Shown: positions 46,760 to 59,187, counted from the first letter of the stretch. The stretch is DNA of 64,000 bases from Salticus scenicus (GCA_963930645.1 OZ005654.1:269864282-269928281); one strand, 5' to 3'. Numbers and translations are program-made. The notes: a model not told the origin generated them from the sequence alone.

Positions 46760-47287
46760 AATCCGCGATTGTAATGAAATGCTCGCCCTCTGGTAGGCTA
46801 AGGGGAAATTACAATTGACATGACAGCTTTTGGCTTTCGAATAGATGCCATTGCTTGCCGATGTTTAGTTTCACATATATTTATTGAATAAAAATGAATA
46901 AATCCGGTAAAAAAGATAACACTTACTGTTGTGTGCTACAGTGTAACTCCAAAAAATCAAGAAATCCAGTATTAAGCTTCCATTTATTTCCAAATGACAA
47001 ATTAAAATTTCAGTTGCTTCGGCTAATGGAAGTAAAGAATTAAGCAGATGATTTGGAACTAATATTTGTTCAGCTTCAGTTAAATATCTACTTCCGATCG
47101 AACTTTGAATAAACTGAAACATTTTTTCCAAAAGCAATCAATTTTCCATGATGTAATGGCGGAGAAATTATAGCACAAATATTAAGAAGTAGCACATATA
47201 GAACAAAAATAAAAACACGTGGCTATAATATTTACTAACAACAAAAGCTGAAAAAGCGCCATCTATCGATCATTACAAACGCGGATA
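46760..47287 (+). mobile_element. Mini-element with inverted ends and a THAP-like ORF
   Basis: AATCCGCGATTGTAATGA (46760-46777) and TCATTACAAACGCGGATA (47270-47287) are inverted repeats with one or two mismatches. Inside, an ORF begins with a THAP-like zinc motif. THAP domains are the DNA-binding part of P-element-type transposases, so this may be an internally deleted P-like transposon. No exact target duplication is seen. Confidence 0.5.
46894..47043 (+). CDS. THAP-like zinc-finger start, 49 codons
   Basis: ATG at 46894 is followed by YCCVLQCNSKKSRNPVLSFH and LFPND. The C-x3-C pair, then S-F-H-x-F-P-x-D, is the N-terminal half of a THAP domain. The frame ends at TAA 47041-47043, before the second Cys and His of the C2CH site, so the domain is incomplete and cannot fold as usual. 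A splice after FQ (TTTCAG lies there) or a frameshift could explain the break. The opposite-strand open frame over 46871-47137 has no recognisable motif. Confidence 0.5.
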   Translation: MNKSGKKDNTYCCVLQCNSKKSRNPVLSFHLFPNDKLKFQLLRLMEVKN

Positions 47288-47816
47288 GCCAAAACTCCTT
47301 ATTTTAAGTATAAAGAATAATTAGTTTCATATAAATGTATCCTCTTCCTTTAAAGACATCCCCATAATTCATTAAATAAATATACATATCATGTAGTCTA
47401 CCATTGCCAGGAGGACATACGTTTCCAAAGCAGCCGTCATAATCTTTTGGATTGGATAAGCCTGGTTTATATAGATCTTGAATAAAAGTCTGTAAAGTAA
47501 ACTTGATAGTTTTTGACTGCCAAATTTATTTATATATATTTTTTAAATATTTTGTAATTAATAAAGCAAATCTCAAATGGCATAAATTTAATAATTTTTA
47601 TTTTAATTTTAAAATCTTAATATCTGATTAGAGTAAAAAATTTTTAAACATACTAATTTTATAGATAATATTTAATTACCACTAACAAGCAACTTTATAT
47701 TTTCGGCTCTTTTAAAATTTGTTACCTCTTGATGATGTTGTTTTTCATAAATTAGCATGGCTAATTTTAAGAAATTATTTTTAATATTTAATTTCATTCA
47801 AATTTATTTGTTGTAG

Positions 47817-47930
47817 GCTGTGTCATTGCTCTGTTTTTAATGGTTCAGTTGCGTAAAAAAGAAATACAGCGCATGAGGAATTCTGTTAAACAACAGAGGA
47901 AGGTGCTTGCGGATGAGAATACTATATTAG
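47817..47930 (+). CDS. Duox: Duox exon 13: second half of helix 1 and basic coil
   Basis: Joined to exon 12 by the GC donor it gives FIVGCVIALFLMVQLRKKEI, an unbroken membrane helix capped by basic residues, then QRMRNSVKQQRKVLADENTI. The donor GTAGTT follows in phase 1. The positive cluster after the helix suits the cytosolic side. Confidence 0.9.
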
Positions 47931-48160
47931 GTAGTTTATTTTTATTTATTTATTTATTTTATTTTATTTTTTCTAGTTTGATTAATAATTTTCACTGTTT
48001 CATATTTCATAAATGTGAAAATTATTATTTTTTTATTATTCACAAAAATTTGTTTTAATTGCTATCTTGCTGACTATACTGTATAGTCTTATGTATAGAT
48101 CAGTTTGGGTAATTATAAACATGGGATGATTAAGGACAAAGGATATTAACATTTGTCTAA

Positions 48161-49189
48161 TAGAGGTGCCAATTATTACGATTTGTCCGTAATTATTACG
48201 GATTTACGGCAATAATTACGGCATTACGGACAACATATAAAAATTACGGATTATATGCTTTTTAAAAAGTCGCGGATATCGTTCGTTAAAAAAAAAGAAA
48301 CTCCACTAATAATCGACGATCAAACGCACAACGGAAGCATTCCAATTCATAATCTTTCTCCATCCACAACATAAATGTCAATATTCATTTTAAACTTGCT
48401 TTATAAGATTCTAGAAACTATAAAGAAATAGAATTACACAATATTTCTTGCTGATGTAATTATTTTTTACCCCCCCCCCCTCCCTCTTTTCTTATCTCCA
48501 ACCAGCCATCGTTGATTAAAAGCTCTGCAAAAGCCTGTAGTTTCCCAGTTTTTCTTCATCAGCAACATAAATGTCAATATTCATTTAAAAATTGCTTTAT
48601 TAGATTCTAGAACCTATAAAGAAGTAGAATTGTTTCATTTCTCATTTATCTAATTATTTATATTTTGACCGCCCTTCGCCGTTTCCCTGCTAGTGATCAG
48701 GGATTACTTCTAGAACCAAAAAAGTGATAGAAGTGCTCAATATTTCTCACATATGTAATTATTTTTAGGCTTTATTACTAAAGTTGATGAATCTATTTGT
48801 TTTTCCTTAATAAATTTGAAATACATACTATACTATCAAACAAAAGATATGTTAGGTTTTATGTAAGATACATAAAACAAAAAAAAAAAAAAAAAGAGTG
48901 AGAGAGAGAGCGGGAGAAATCCAAATGTTTTTCCCCCATCAAAGCAGGTTAAAAAAAAAACTTTCATTTTGTAAGAAGATAAAGAAATACATATTTATTT
49001 ACTTTTGTTTTAGAAATTTTTCTAATTTTTTAATTAATATATTATATATTTGCTTACAAAAACAGTGCAATTCATTATTATATCTGGGCTTTTGCATAAA
49101 AATTATTCCGTGACACAGTTCACTTCTCTACGTTGCATAAGTATATAACTCTGATTACTGATAGTTCTTATTGAAAATTGGCACCTCTA
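48161..49189. mobile_element. TIR transposon, 1029 bp, TAGAGGTGCCAATT ends
   Basis: TAGAGGTGCCAATT and AATTGGCACCTCTA are perfect inverted ends, with GTCTAA duplicated outside (48155-48160, 49190-49195). The left end is full of ATTACGG words (ATTTGTCCGTAATTATTACGG). Two to three units of about 195 bp (CATCCACAACATAAATGTCAAT, then AGATTCTAGAA) occupy 48350-48770. No transposase; superfamily uncertain. Confidence 0.75.
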
Positions 49190-49459
49190 GTCTAAGAATA
49201 CCATAAACTAAACAGGAGTTAAAATTAAAGGACAATTTAGCTAACTGATTGAGAACAATCTCATCATTTTATTGATTCTACTATTCCTAACTTATGCTTA
49301 TTTAATTCACTGTCAGTTCAAAGTAAAAACAGTTCTCCAATGACTGCATAGCTTCTTATTTACAAAGCTTTTTTTTTTTTACTTGCTTTTTTCTTTTAAC
49401 TTGGTATGTTATTTATTCCTTTATATGTTGGATGTCAAATCTAAGAATTTAATTTTATC

Positions 49460-49930
49460 CCACTTTTTATCATCTAATTAAACTGAATTTTTTGCATACA
49501 TGTAACTCTAATAACAATACATGAACAAGCAGTAAGAGTCTGGGAAGTGCCTGGGGCTCCTGAGCCCCCAACTCTTGTTAAAAATTTCACTTTGGATTTC
49601 AACTCACTTCCTATCACCCAGTTGAGCTGCTCAAATTTTTCATGCACATCATTTACTATACATACTTAAGTAGTAATGAAATTTCGAGGTGATGGTCTGG
49701 CCCCTGATTCCAGTTCAATACATCTTTTCAAATTTTAACTCACTTCCTTTTATCCATTAGATTTGAAATTTTGTGTACATGTATAATTTCAATGATAATA
49801 CATGCTCAAGTAGTAACAGACTTAGGCAGGGCCTGAGGACCTCCAACTCAAGTTTAAGATTTGTTTTTGAATTTTAAACCACTTCCTGCCATCCAATTTA
49901 GCTGAAGCTTTGCATACATGTATATTATCA
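49460..49930. repeat. Tandem array of about 140-bp units
   Basis: Three to four diverged units with AACTCACTTCCTATCACCCA (49601), AACTCACTTCCTTTTATCCA (about 49737) and AAACCACTTCCTGCCATCCA (about 49877), each followed by TGCATACATGTA-like sequence. Confidence 0.65.
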
Positions 49931-49975
49931 ACATCCACTGAATTGGAGAATTCAGTATATTTTTAAATTAAAGCA

Positions 49976-50006
<31 letters not shown>

Positions 50007-50409
50007 AATGTTTTTAATTATTTTTTTTTAATACTAAGTAATTATGAACAATTCTCTTTAAACATTTTAAACTTTAGAAACCTTTTCATGGAAAACTAAA
50101 GATAATAATTATTAATCATTCCATAAAATGATAAAGGATTTTTTTTAAACAAATATAATCTACAGAAAAACAGTAGAAAATTACTGAATTTTTTTGGAAA
50201 TTTTACACACCATAGTAAAGTTGGGGAGCCATCTCTGCAGAGGATCAAATTTGTGATGGCATGTCTCTAGACCACCCCTAGTGTAATGATGAGTCTTCTT
50301 ATAATATAAAATTAATTATAATTTTTATATAGTTTTATGGGATAAAATTACATTGAATGTGCCTAAAATACTTGATTTTAATCTTAATTTGTTCTTTTCT
50401 TCCTTTAAG

Positions 50410-50615
50410 TAACTGAATGGATTGGACCTACAGAAGGCCTTCAAGATGTTTTAGTCCATTTTATGCCAGAAAGAAAGCAATTATCAGTTAGTCTTTTAAA
50501 TAAACAAATTTTGCGCTCAATTGATTTGAAACATGTTCATAATATTGAACTTCAAGTCAGTGCTGGAGGACATTTAGATTATATTTTAGTACGCATTGTT
50601 CGAGAGTATGATTTA
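50410..50615 (+). CDS. Duox: Duox exon 14: PH-like region, first part
   Basis: Acceptor CTTTAAG, donor GTAAGT. It reads VTEWIGPTEGLQDVLVHFMP, then ERKQLSVSLLNKQILRSIDL and LDYILVRIVREYDL. It corresponds to the intracellular segment after helix 1 that has been described as pleckstrin-homology-like in Duox. Ends in phase 0. Confidence 0.92.
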
Positions 50616-51532
50616 GTAAGTATTTTTATTATGTTTTTCTTTGATTCATGCATGATATACCTAGAACTTTTTTATATAACAAAATCTTTTTACAGAAAAT
50701 TTATTTAAAAATATGCTTTATTATGTGAGGACATGTTTGTTGATGCAGGTGTTCTGTTGTTTTCTCATAATTGATATTGAAATCAAAGTTAAGTTCTTTT
50801 TAAAATAAATATAAAAAGTGTTGTTTATTTAATTTTTTATTTATTTATTTTTTAATTAATGGAATTTTAAAACTTTTGATTATAATGCAAACAAACACAC
50901 ACATGCATATAATATAGAAACTATAAAGTATTTGTAGTTAATGAATTAATTACCATGATACTAGTACTTGTTACTATCATTACAATTAATTAATATTCAT
51001 TCACTAATATCAAATATTCTAATTGCATTATTATTATCTGATATATATATATATTTTTTTTCAACAACTTCATTTATAAACTGTAACAATTTATTGTATA
51101 TAATATTTATTAAAATGCATTAAAATTTTTAAAAATTACTAAAATCAACTTTAAAAACACAAACAAATATTATAGCAGGTATTTCAAACTCATATAGAGT
51201 CCCTCTTGATTATTAACATCAATTGTCAAGCTGCACCACAGATGCTTATGTGTTTTTGACTGTTCAGATTAAAGAAGAATATTCTGATGGCATAATGCAT
51301 GCATTATTTAAAAGGTTTCAATTGGAATTTTGTATATAATCTCTCCCAGAAGATATATTGATAATAATTTATACAGTTTGTAGCAAAAATGGAACTATTC
51401 TAGAAGATTGTTTTTATAGTTTAATTTTAAAATGACATTATGTTGTTTAAATATATTACATATTCTCTATAGTTTTTCAAATAATGGATTATTTTTAAAA
51501 GTATACCTTTAATACTAAAATTTTACTTTCAG
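50616..51532 (+). other. Duox intron 14
   Basis: 917 bases of AT-rich sequence with TA and CA microsatellites. No repeat family or gene recognised. Confidence 0.7.
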
Positions 51533-51718
51533 GTTTTAAAATTTGAAAATACTGAAGAAAAGGAAAATTTCATTGAAAAATTAGAGCAATTTTTAGGTAA
51601 AATTGGAATAGGGCGTCAGCGTTTAGAAGTAAATCCTAATCAAATTCTGAAACATGCTTTTACTAAAGCAAAAAGACAAGCACAGCTTGAAAAGTTTTTC
51701 CGTGTCGTTTTTGCTCAG
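51533..51718 (+). CDS. Duox: Duox exon 15: PH-like region, second part
   Basis: Acceptor CTTTCAG, donor GTAATA; 62 whole codons. It reads VLKFENTEEKENFIEKLEQF, then LGKIGIGRQRLEV and a basic helix KRQAQLEKFFRVVFAQ that leads into the EF-hand domain. Family members show the same order. Confidence 0.92.
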
Positions 51719-52558
51719 GTAATATCTTCTGATAAATATTTATTCCTAATTACAGTTTAATTGGATTTTCCTAATGTCTGCATTCCCTATTTTCTATTAT
51801 GATTTTCAGTTGCACACTTATAGCTTTTTCTTTCTTTTCTTTTCCTACAGCATTGTAAATATAAGTCATTAAAACTACAATAAATGCAAATGAAAACTTC
51901 TTTGCTTTTACCTGCAAGAAAAGAAATTCAACCATTAAATGCATAGTGTCTCAAAAATGAAACACTGTCTGTAATTCTTAATTGAAGATTAACCATAGTG
52001 AAAGTTTTACTTTTGATTGCATGCCATATTACCTTGGTCCATTCAAATAAAGAATGAAAAGAAAAAGTAAATCAGCATACTTTTCATTATGACATTTAGA
52101 TTGATGAATTGTTTTGGCACATTTGAAAAAGTTCTTAAAAGTTAGAAGTGACAATAAAGTTAAATTTTTTGGAGATTTATTTTAAAAATTTAAGTTCACT
52201 TTATTTCATAATAATTAGTAAACAAATATGTATAAACTTTTTTCTTAGGAATTAAACAATATTATGTATGTTTGTACTGCAAAGGGTATCCTTTTAGAAA
52301 AACTTCATTTAAAAAAATAATTAAAACCTTCATATTAGTTATTATTAATAATATTTGTATTTTTGCATAAACCTATATAATAATTTACACATAACAGATT
52401 TTTTTTTTTTTTTTTTTTGTTTCCCAGTCAAAATTAAAAAATCATGCATTTAAGAGTTAAGGTTATTAAAAGACATTCTCTGAATATTAACTCTTAATGC
52501 TTATATAAGTTTTAATTTTTATGCGTATGAGGGCCTCATTTTTGAATTAAAAACATGT

Positions 52559-52597
<39 letters not shown>

Positions 52598-52714
52598 CCT
52601 TAAGAAAGATTTTTATTTCTGTGTAATATAATTAAATATATCAGAAATGATTATCCATGTAGTAATTCTTAAGAGATATTAACTTTTTTATTGACTATAT
52701 TTTTTTCTATTTAG

Positions 52715-52931
52715 GCATTTTCAATTCATAAAGAACTTATCTTAGATATTGACTATAACCAAGCCAAAGAAATTGTTAATGTTGAACTTACTGCATATGA
52801 ATTTGCTGAAGCTTTATCACTGAGACCTGATGCATTATTTGTAAAACAAATGTTTGCTCTTATAGATGCTGATGGCAATGGATATATATCATTTAGAGAA
52901 TTTTTGAATGTTATCATTATATTTGCCAAAG
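52715..52931 (+). CDS. Duox: Duox exon 16: EF hand 1
   Basis: Acceptor CTATTTAG, donor GTTTGT. After ELTAYEFAEALSLRPDALFV comes the 12-residue loop DADGNGYISFRE, with Asp1, Asp3, Asn5 and Glu12, a fully canonical calcium site. The exon ends IFAK plus one base of the next Gly. Confidence 0.96.
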
Positions 52932-53101
52932 GTTTGTCTTTCACTACTTTTTTTCAATCAAGTTCCCATTTTTTTTTTTATGGACAATGTTGAAAATAAG
53001 CTAACATCTTCCAGAAAAAAAAAAAAAAAAACAGACAATTGGCAACTATGTAATTGAATTACCCTAATATTGATTTGTGTTATTGTGGTCTTTATAAAAA
53101 A

Positions 53102-54105
53102 AAATCTGGAGTGACTCCACTCGACTTTCCGAACATTGAGTAATTAACAGTTTTGTAGATAAAGTAAAGAAAGAGGAGTTGTTAAACAAACAAAAGAGAG
53201 AAAACCATAATAGAGTGTTTGAGTATTTTTCTCCATCTATTACACGATGTTTTATTTAACGCTACTGAACTTTGAGCCCATAGATCATAATGATAAAGAA
53301 TTTTTCGTTGTGTCCCTGTAAAACCTATAAATGCTAGATTCACCAAAATGCTTATACTTAGTGCAACAGTGATTTATAATACTCATATAAATTTTCAGCT
53401 CAATTCAATAAGGCGTATAGATGCTATCGTACTTTTAAAAATTTAGTCCCATAGGCCATAATGATAAAGAATTTTTCTTTGTGTCACTGTAAAAAAACTG
53501 TAAGTGCTAGATTCACCAAAATCTATACAGTTAGTTCAACTGTGATCTATAACATGTGTACAAATTTTTTGCTCAGATTAATAAGGCGTTTAGACGCTAT
53601 TACACTTTTAAAAATTTGGCCCCATAGGCATAATGATAAAGAATTTTTCTTTGTGTCCCTGTAAAAAAACTATAAGTGCTAGATTCTCCAAAATCTATAC
53701 AGATTGAGTATTTGTGACCTATAATATGTGTATAAATTTTTTGCTCAATTGAATAAGGCGTTTAGATGCTATCGCACTTTTAAGATTTTGCTCCCATAGG
53801 CCATAATGATAAAGAATTTTTCTTTGTGTCCCTGTAAAAAAACTATAAGTGCTAGATTCACCAAAATCTATAGGGTTCGTACTATGGTGACTTACAATAT
53901 GCGTACCAACTTTCAGGTTAATCGAACAAAGCGTTTAGACGCTAGCGTGTTCAATCACAGACATACACACATACACACACATACATCATCGTAAAAATAG
54001 TGAAAACGGACTCAGGGGACCTCAAAACGTATAAAAACATCAAAATCTCGAATTCGGATTTTTGACATGATTACAATACTTTCCTCACTATAGTGTTCGG
54101 AAAGT
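53102..54105. mobile_element. Element with 172-bp internal tandem repeats, copy 2
   Basis: ACTTTCCGAACA (53124-53135) and TGTTCGGAAAGT (54094-54105) are perfect 12-bp inverted repeats. Similarity to copy 1 starts slightly further out, at ATCTGGAGTGACTCCA. Four units start at CCCATAG: 53277, 53448, 53621, 53793, so the period is 171-173. Near the right end are ACATACACAC repeats and GGACTCAGGGGACCTCAAAAC, the site where copy 1 took the hAT. Confidence 0.85.
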
Positions 54106-56015
54106 AAAAAGAGGAACATGCAATGTATCATTATAATTTACTTACAGTGGTACACAAAAGATTTGTGGTACATTATTGTGTATAAACAGTATTTTTTAAA
54201 AGTATAAAATATCAGTCATTTTAAAATTGATATATTCTCTTAAAATACTCTAAAGAACTTTTTCTTCTGAAAACGATGAGCACATTGAAAATTCATTTTT
54301 TATAGATTGCATAAAAGAATTAAGATAATTTAATGTTTTATGATCCATATTCTTAAAACATTTTAGCATCACAATACTACATTAAACATGTCAAAATGAA
54401 TACATTTCACTTCAGTTCATGAACACAAGTTCCCTGCAGAAAATAAGATATACAGCATTAATTATTTGTCAGAGGCATTATATTCTGCAAATAATAGTTA
54501 ATTCATTTTTTTTTATTATTATTATTATTTGCAATTATTTTATGAGTTTTATACATCAAACAAATTTTAATGTAATTGAGGGGTATGTATTTAGATTATA
54601 TACAGAGCTGCACAAAATAATTTAAATTTTAAACTGTGTATGAGTATTATAATCTATTATCAGGGATGACATTTTTATATATTGCTATTTAAAAAAAAAA
54701 AAAAAAGATGTTTTATTAAAAATAAATCTAATACAGATTAAAAATTAAACTATCATGTTTGATCATCTGAGTTATTTCGTAACTTTCGTATAATTGTTTA
54801 TTAATTAAAGAAGAAAAAAAAAGAATTCGAAAAATATTATGTACTCTATAATTATTTTTTTTTCTGCATTTTGCAAAGTTTACAATTACTTTTTATCTCC
54901 TTTTTTTTTTTTTTTTTCCCATGAATAATAAAAAAAATATATAACAATTAAGCAACAAATAATAAAGATATGTTAAAAATTTTTGTATTATTTTCTGTAA
55001 AGTTTAACAAAAAATCTCTGTCCTAATTTAATTTTGAATGGGAGGCTTTTCTTTTTTTTTTTTTTTTTTACTGTATATTGTGTGCTACTTCCTGCTTTAT
55101 TCAAGGTGGTCGGTCTACTGTGAAACGTAACTGCCCTTTTTTTGCTGTCTCAAAGAAATAGTCCTCCTTTCCTAACAAATCTGCCTTTTACAGATTTTAA
55201 TTTACGGCCAAAGGCCTGCTACATTTATTTGAAAAAGAAAAAGTTTTGAAATTTTTTCTAAAAACTTGACAAAAAAAAACAATCTCTTTTTTTTTTTTTT
55301 TTTGGGGGGGGGGGAGATATGTAAAGTTATTCCGTTATTCCTTGTGGCTACAAAATTCCTTTCATACAGTAATTAAGTTTTCTTAAGATTTTATTAAATA
55401 ATGTAATTTTCACTCATTTGGTGCAATTATTTGTTAACTCAATATGATAGCTATATTTTGATTGAAATATACAAAAATTATTTTTAAAAAATGTTTTTGT
55501 GTGGTCTATTTTCTCTGCAAGAAATAAGCGTCTCACCTCCAAAAAATTTCGTTTTGTTTTTCATATCAAAGCTTAAAATGTTATAAAATTTAACCTATTT
55601 TCCTGTTCTGAAATAGCTAAAACACAATAGGAATGCTTTTGATATTTTAATAGAATTCCTAATTTTTGAAACAACTTTTTAAAAATATATTATCATATTT
55701 TCCAGTGTATAATTCGCAGATCTGCTAGATCATATTTATACTAGAAATTTTAATTAACACAAAAAGATTTTTAGAGATGCCTTTGTCTCTTTCACATAAG
55801 CCTCATGTGTAAATTAAATTTTCTGGTATGCATCTGATTTATCTGAACCTGCTGATTAAATGCTGGAGATTATGGTTAAAGGAATTTCTTAACATCTATT
55901 TGTATTAATCCATTAACTTTTTTAATAAAAATAATTTTATAGATTTTTTTAAATAGCACATTCTTTTTTTAATTCTTATTGATATTATTAATAATATCTA
56001 AATTGAATATTTTAG
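54106..56015 (+). other. Remainder of Duox intron 16
   Basis: AT-rich, with many T runs, a T/G run at about 55285-55315, and no repeat or gene that I recognise. Confidence 0.65.
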
Positions 56016-56109
56016 GTGGCCCTGAAGAGAAAACTAAACTGATGTTTGATATGTATGACATTGATCATTCTGGGAAACTTTCTCGTCAAGAATTTTCTGA
56101 TATGATCAG
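56016..56109 (+). CDS. Duox: Duox exon 17: EF hand 2
   Basis: Acceptor ATTTTAG, donor GTAAAT. Reads GGPEEKTKLMFDMY, then the loop DIDHSGKLSRQE with Asp1, Asp3, Ser5 and Glu12, canonical. Together with exon 16 this forms the EF pair that lets calcium activate the enzyme. Ends in phase 2. Confidence 0.95.
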
Positions 56110-57250
56110 GTAAATCAAAAGAAGTTACTTTTTATAGGATATGGAATATTTTAGAGGTGAATTGTAAGTGCTTTAATTTATTTTAGCCCAGTTGTTCAGA
56201 GTTTTCCATTGTTTTCTCCAAAGCTAATGGGAATATGGTCTAAGATTGTTTAAAAAGATTCCTACAGAATACACACCACCCAGGCCTGGGATCCCCCGCA
56301 TAATCAATATACTTTAACCCTAATATGGTAACCTTAATAACTCTTACAGGACTCCAACCTCCAGGCCTCATTCTCTCATATTCTTAAGTGCTTGGATTTT
56401 ACAAAAGACAAGGTTTTAAAGAATCCTCTATTGTTTTTAGACTTTCTGGAATTTTTAACCTTCATGAAGATGGTTTAACCTATGCTGGACCATCTAGGAT
56501 TAGAAACAGTAATAAGACAACTTTTACATGGTGAAATCTGCTCTCCCAGAGTGTGTGTCTGGGTTTTAATAAGTTGGTTTCAAACTCACCACAAGAGTGC
56601 TTTTTAACACCTTCTTGTTGTAACTAATTAGTGAGCTTCAGACTTTAATTAATGTGCAATAATTGTCTGCAAAAAAGGACAATTGCACTCATTCAACTAA
56701 AATTACTTTTGTTCATTTTATCGTAGCTTGTGTTGTCTCATGCAGTGAAATAAAGTTTACAGTGGCAATTTATATATTATTTTCAAGTTACCAACTTTAA
56801 ATAAGATTTTCCTTAAACCGTTACAAAATATTAATTTAAAATATTAATTCTTTTCATCCTTTCATGTATGAATATTTTTAAGTTTCAATATCAAGTGAGT
56901 ATTTAGGATATTTGTCATATTTAACATTTTCGATATTAATATTTCTCTTAATATGAATCTGGTGGATTTATACCTGACATTTAAATTAATTTTTTATGCA
57001 TATTGCTATACTTGAATCACTGTATAAAGACAGATGCTCTCTAGATTTTTTAAATTACAATGTTAAACTAGAATTGATTGGTTAAACTTTGTTATTATTT
57101 CTTACTGGTCATTCATGCATTAAGATGTTACAATAAATCACTTTTAATTTACTAAAGAATGTAATATTATTTTTTAAATGGCACTAATAAAAACTATTAA
57201 AGAAATAATAATAATAAAATTATATTTTATAATTTCTCCTTTGTATTTAG

Positions 57251-57426
57251 ATCACTTCTTGAATTAGCCAACCAATCACTTTCTGTAAGCCAAATGGATA
57301 ATTTGATTGCTTCTATGTTTACTTCGGCTGGGCTTGAAAACAAAGAAGAGATAACATTTGATGACTTTTCACACTTGTTAGCTGATCATAGAGAAGAACT
57401 TGGATATGTGCATTTGAGCTTTGATG
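57251..57426 (+). CDS. Duox: Duox exon 18: degenerate third EF-like segment
   Basis: Acceptor GTATTTAG, donor GTTTGT. It reads RSLLELANQSLSVSQMDNLI, then FTSAGLENKEEITFDDFSHL. The helix-loop-helix outline is kept, but the loop lacks the acidic ligands, as is usual for this part of Duox. Ends in phase 1. Confidence 0.93.
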
Positions 57427-58469
57427 GTTTGTTTAAATTTCACATTGTACATATGAATGTGCATGCATATGTATAGTATATATATATAGTAATTTATAAA
57501 CAAAAATTTTATTTAAATATAATTTCTGGAATTTATTCAAACAATTCCAGGTAATATATTATGCTGCTTATTAGATTCATTATCATACTTTCTTAGATAT
57601 TGGTTTTGATTTTCAAATTTAAGTAAATTAATTTTGTAAATATAATTATACAGTGAAGTCTTTTTTTTATGAATGATAATCTGATGGTACAAAATTAAAA
57701 CAATAATACCTGCAGAAAAAAAAAAAAAAAATATGTATTAGATAAGATATTATTTAACAAAAAAGCTTGAATAAAAAATCTTTTAGTCAATAAAAAACCT
57801 GTGAAGGGAAAGTTTTTTCTGTTTCTTTTGAGATATTGAGAAGTATCATGACATGCAATTTTTAGCATAATACAAAGGATTAATTAAATCATTATCTACT
57901 AATAAAACGTATTCTGTCATTTCAGTTATTACATATTAGATGCATTCAATTATTACATATTTAAAAAAAAAAAAAAAAAAAAAAAACTTTAAAAAATTGC
58001 TTTTTAAAATATTGTGTATTAATAATTCTTTAAATGATTAAGTCATTTATCTAACTATCTTAAAAATTATAAAATTGGGATTTTTTTTTTTTTTTTTTAT
58101 GAAAAAAAGTTGATAAATTTATTTTAAATTACCACAGATCTATTGTTCAACCATTTATTTTAAAAGTATCAACAAGTTCTTTTGAAAGATACCTATATAG
58201 AAAATCCCCCCTCCCCAGGATGGGAAGCGATGCCCTACTTGTACAAAAAAAAAAAAAAAAAAAAAAAAAACATCTAGTTGACTGTTACTATTATAAATAT
58301 AGTTTTTTAATACATTATTTTATTTACAAAGGATTAAAATTTATTAAAAACATTTAAAAATGCCTTTTATAAATCCTTTAAAAAAAGATAGGCCTATATA
58401 TTTCAACTCCTACCGGAGACATCATCAGAGCCTGACGACAAACAAAGAGCTTGGTGGTTCACTCCTTTA

Positions 58470-58870
58470 CCTTTTCTTCTTCGTCCGTCGATTCTTCACT
58501 TCGTTTCTTTATTTCCAAAATCTGTTTCCATTCAGGTGGGATTATACTGTGTTCTACGTGATTTATTGCGTCATGGGTGGTTAGAATTTCAAGTGCTTCT
58601 CTTTTAAGTGTGTATTTATATGAATTGAAAGTTGAAATTTTATGAAAGTTAATTGAGTCAATATTAATAGGGTTAGTGTTATTATTTCCTGAAAAAGCTG
58701 TGGACGGTTTGTTGTATTTTAGGTCAGCAAGGTGTTCGGAGATCCTGTCTTTAATTTTTCACTTAGTCATACCCATATAGCTAGCTTTATTTTTATCACG
58801 GTCTTGAAAATTTATTTTGTAAACACCAGCGATTTGATTAAAGGGAATAGGGTCTTTCTTGTTACGTATA
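58470..58870 (-). pseudogene. Penelope-like GIY-YIG endonuclease, left arm
   Basis: The minus strand reads GVYKINFQDRDKNKASYMGM with TK, then a stop, then KIKDRISEHLADLKYNKPST, and LKREALEILTTHDAINHVEH. GVY and YMG replace the GIY and YIG half-motifs. One stop after MTK breaks it. It ends SEESTDEEEKVKE near 58468. Confidence 0.7.
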
Positions 58871-58904
58871 CGTTGGTAAATGTTTTTATTTGGTTTAACT
58901 GTAA

Positions 58905-59157
58905 CAAACTGTTCACAGCTTTTTCAAGAAATAATAACACTAACCCTATTAATATTGACTCAATTAACTTTCATAAAATTTCAACTTTTAATTCACATAA
59001 ATACGCACCTAAAAGAGAAGCACTTGAAATTCTAACCACCCATGACACAATAAATGATGTAGAACACAGAATAATCCCACCTGAATGGAAACAGTTTTTG
59101 GAAATAAAGAAACAAAGTGAAGAATCGACGGACGAAGAAGAAAAGATAAAGGAGTGA
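58905..59157 (+). pseudogene. Penelope-like endonuclease C-terminus, right arm
   Basis: Reads RNNNTNPINIDSINFHKIST, then PKREALEILTTHDTINDVEH and ends EESTDEEEKIKE at a TGA (59155-59157). The longer open frame starting at 58732 is this piece joined by chance to reverse-strand sequence of the other arm. Confidence 0.7.
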
Positions 59158-59187
59158 ACCATCAAGCTCTTTGTATGTCGTCAGGCT

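Larger units (their letters stand above)
44029..47816 (+). other. Duox intron 12 (GC-AG)
   Basis: Begins GCAAGT, the strong form of GC donor, and ends TTGTTGTAG. The interior has tandem units at 44.2-44.72 kb, a repeat shared with 48 kb, the 45566-46595 dispersed repeat and the THAP element. Confidence 0.75.

Noticed and set aside
58732..59157. 141-residue open frame read as a novel gene
   Set aside because: Its first half is antisense to the left Penelope-like arm; only the second half is real endonuclease remnant.
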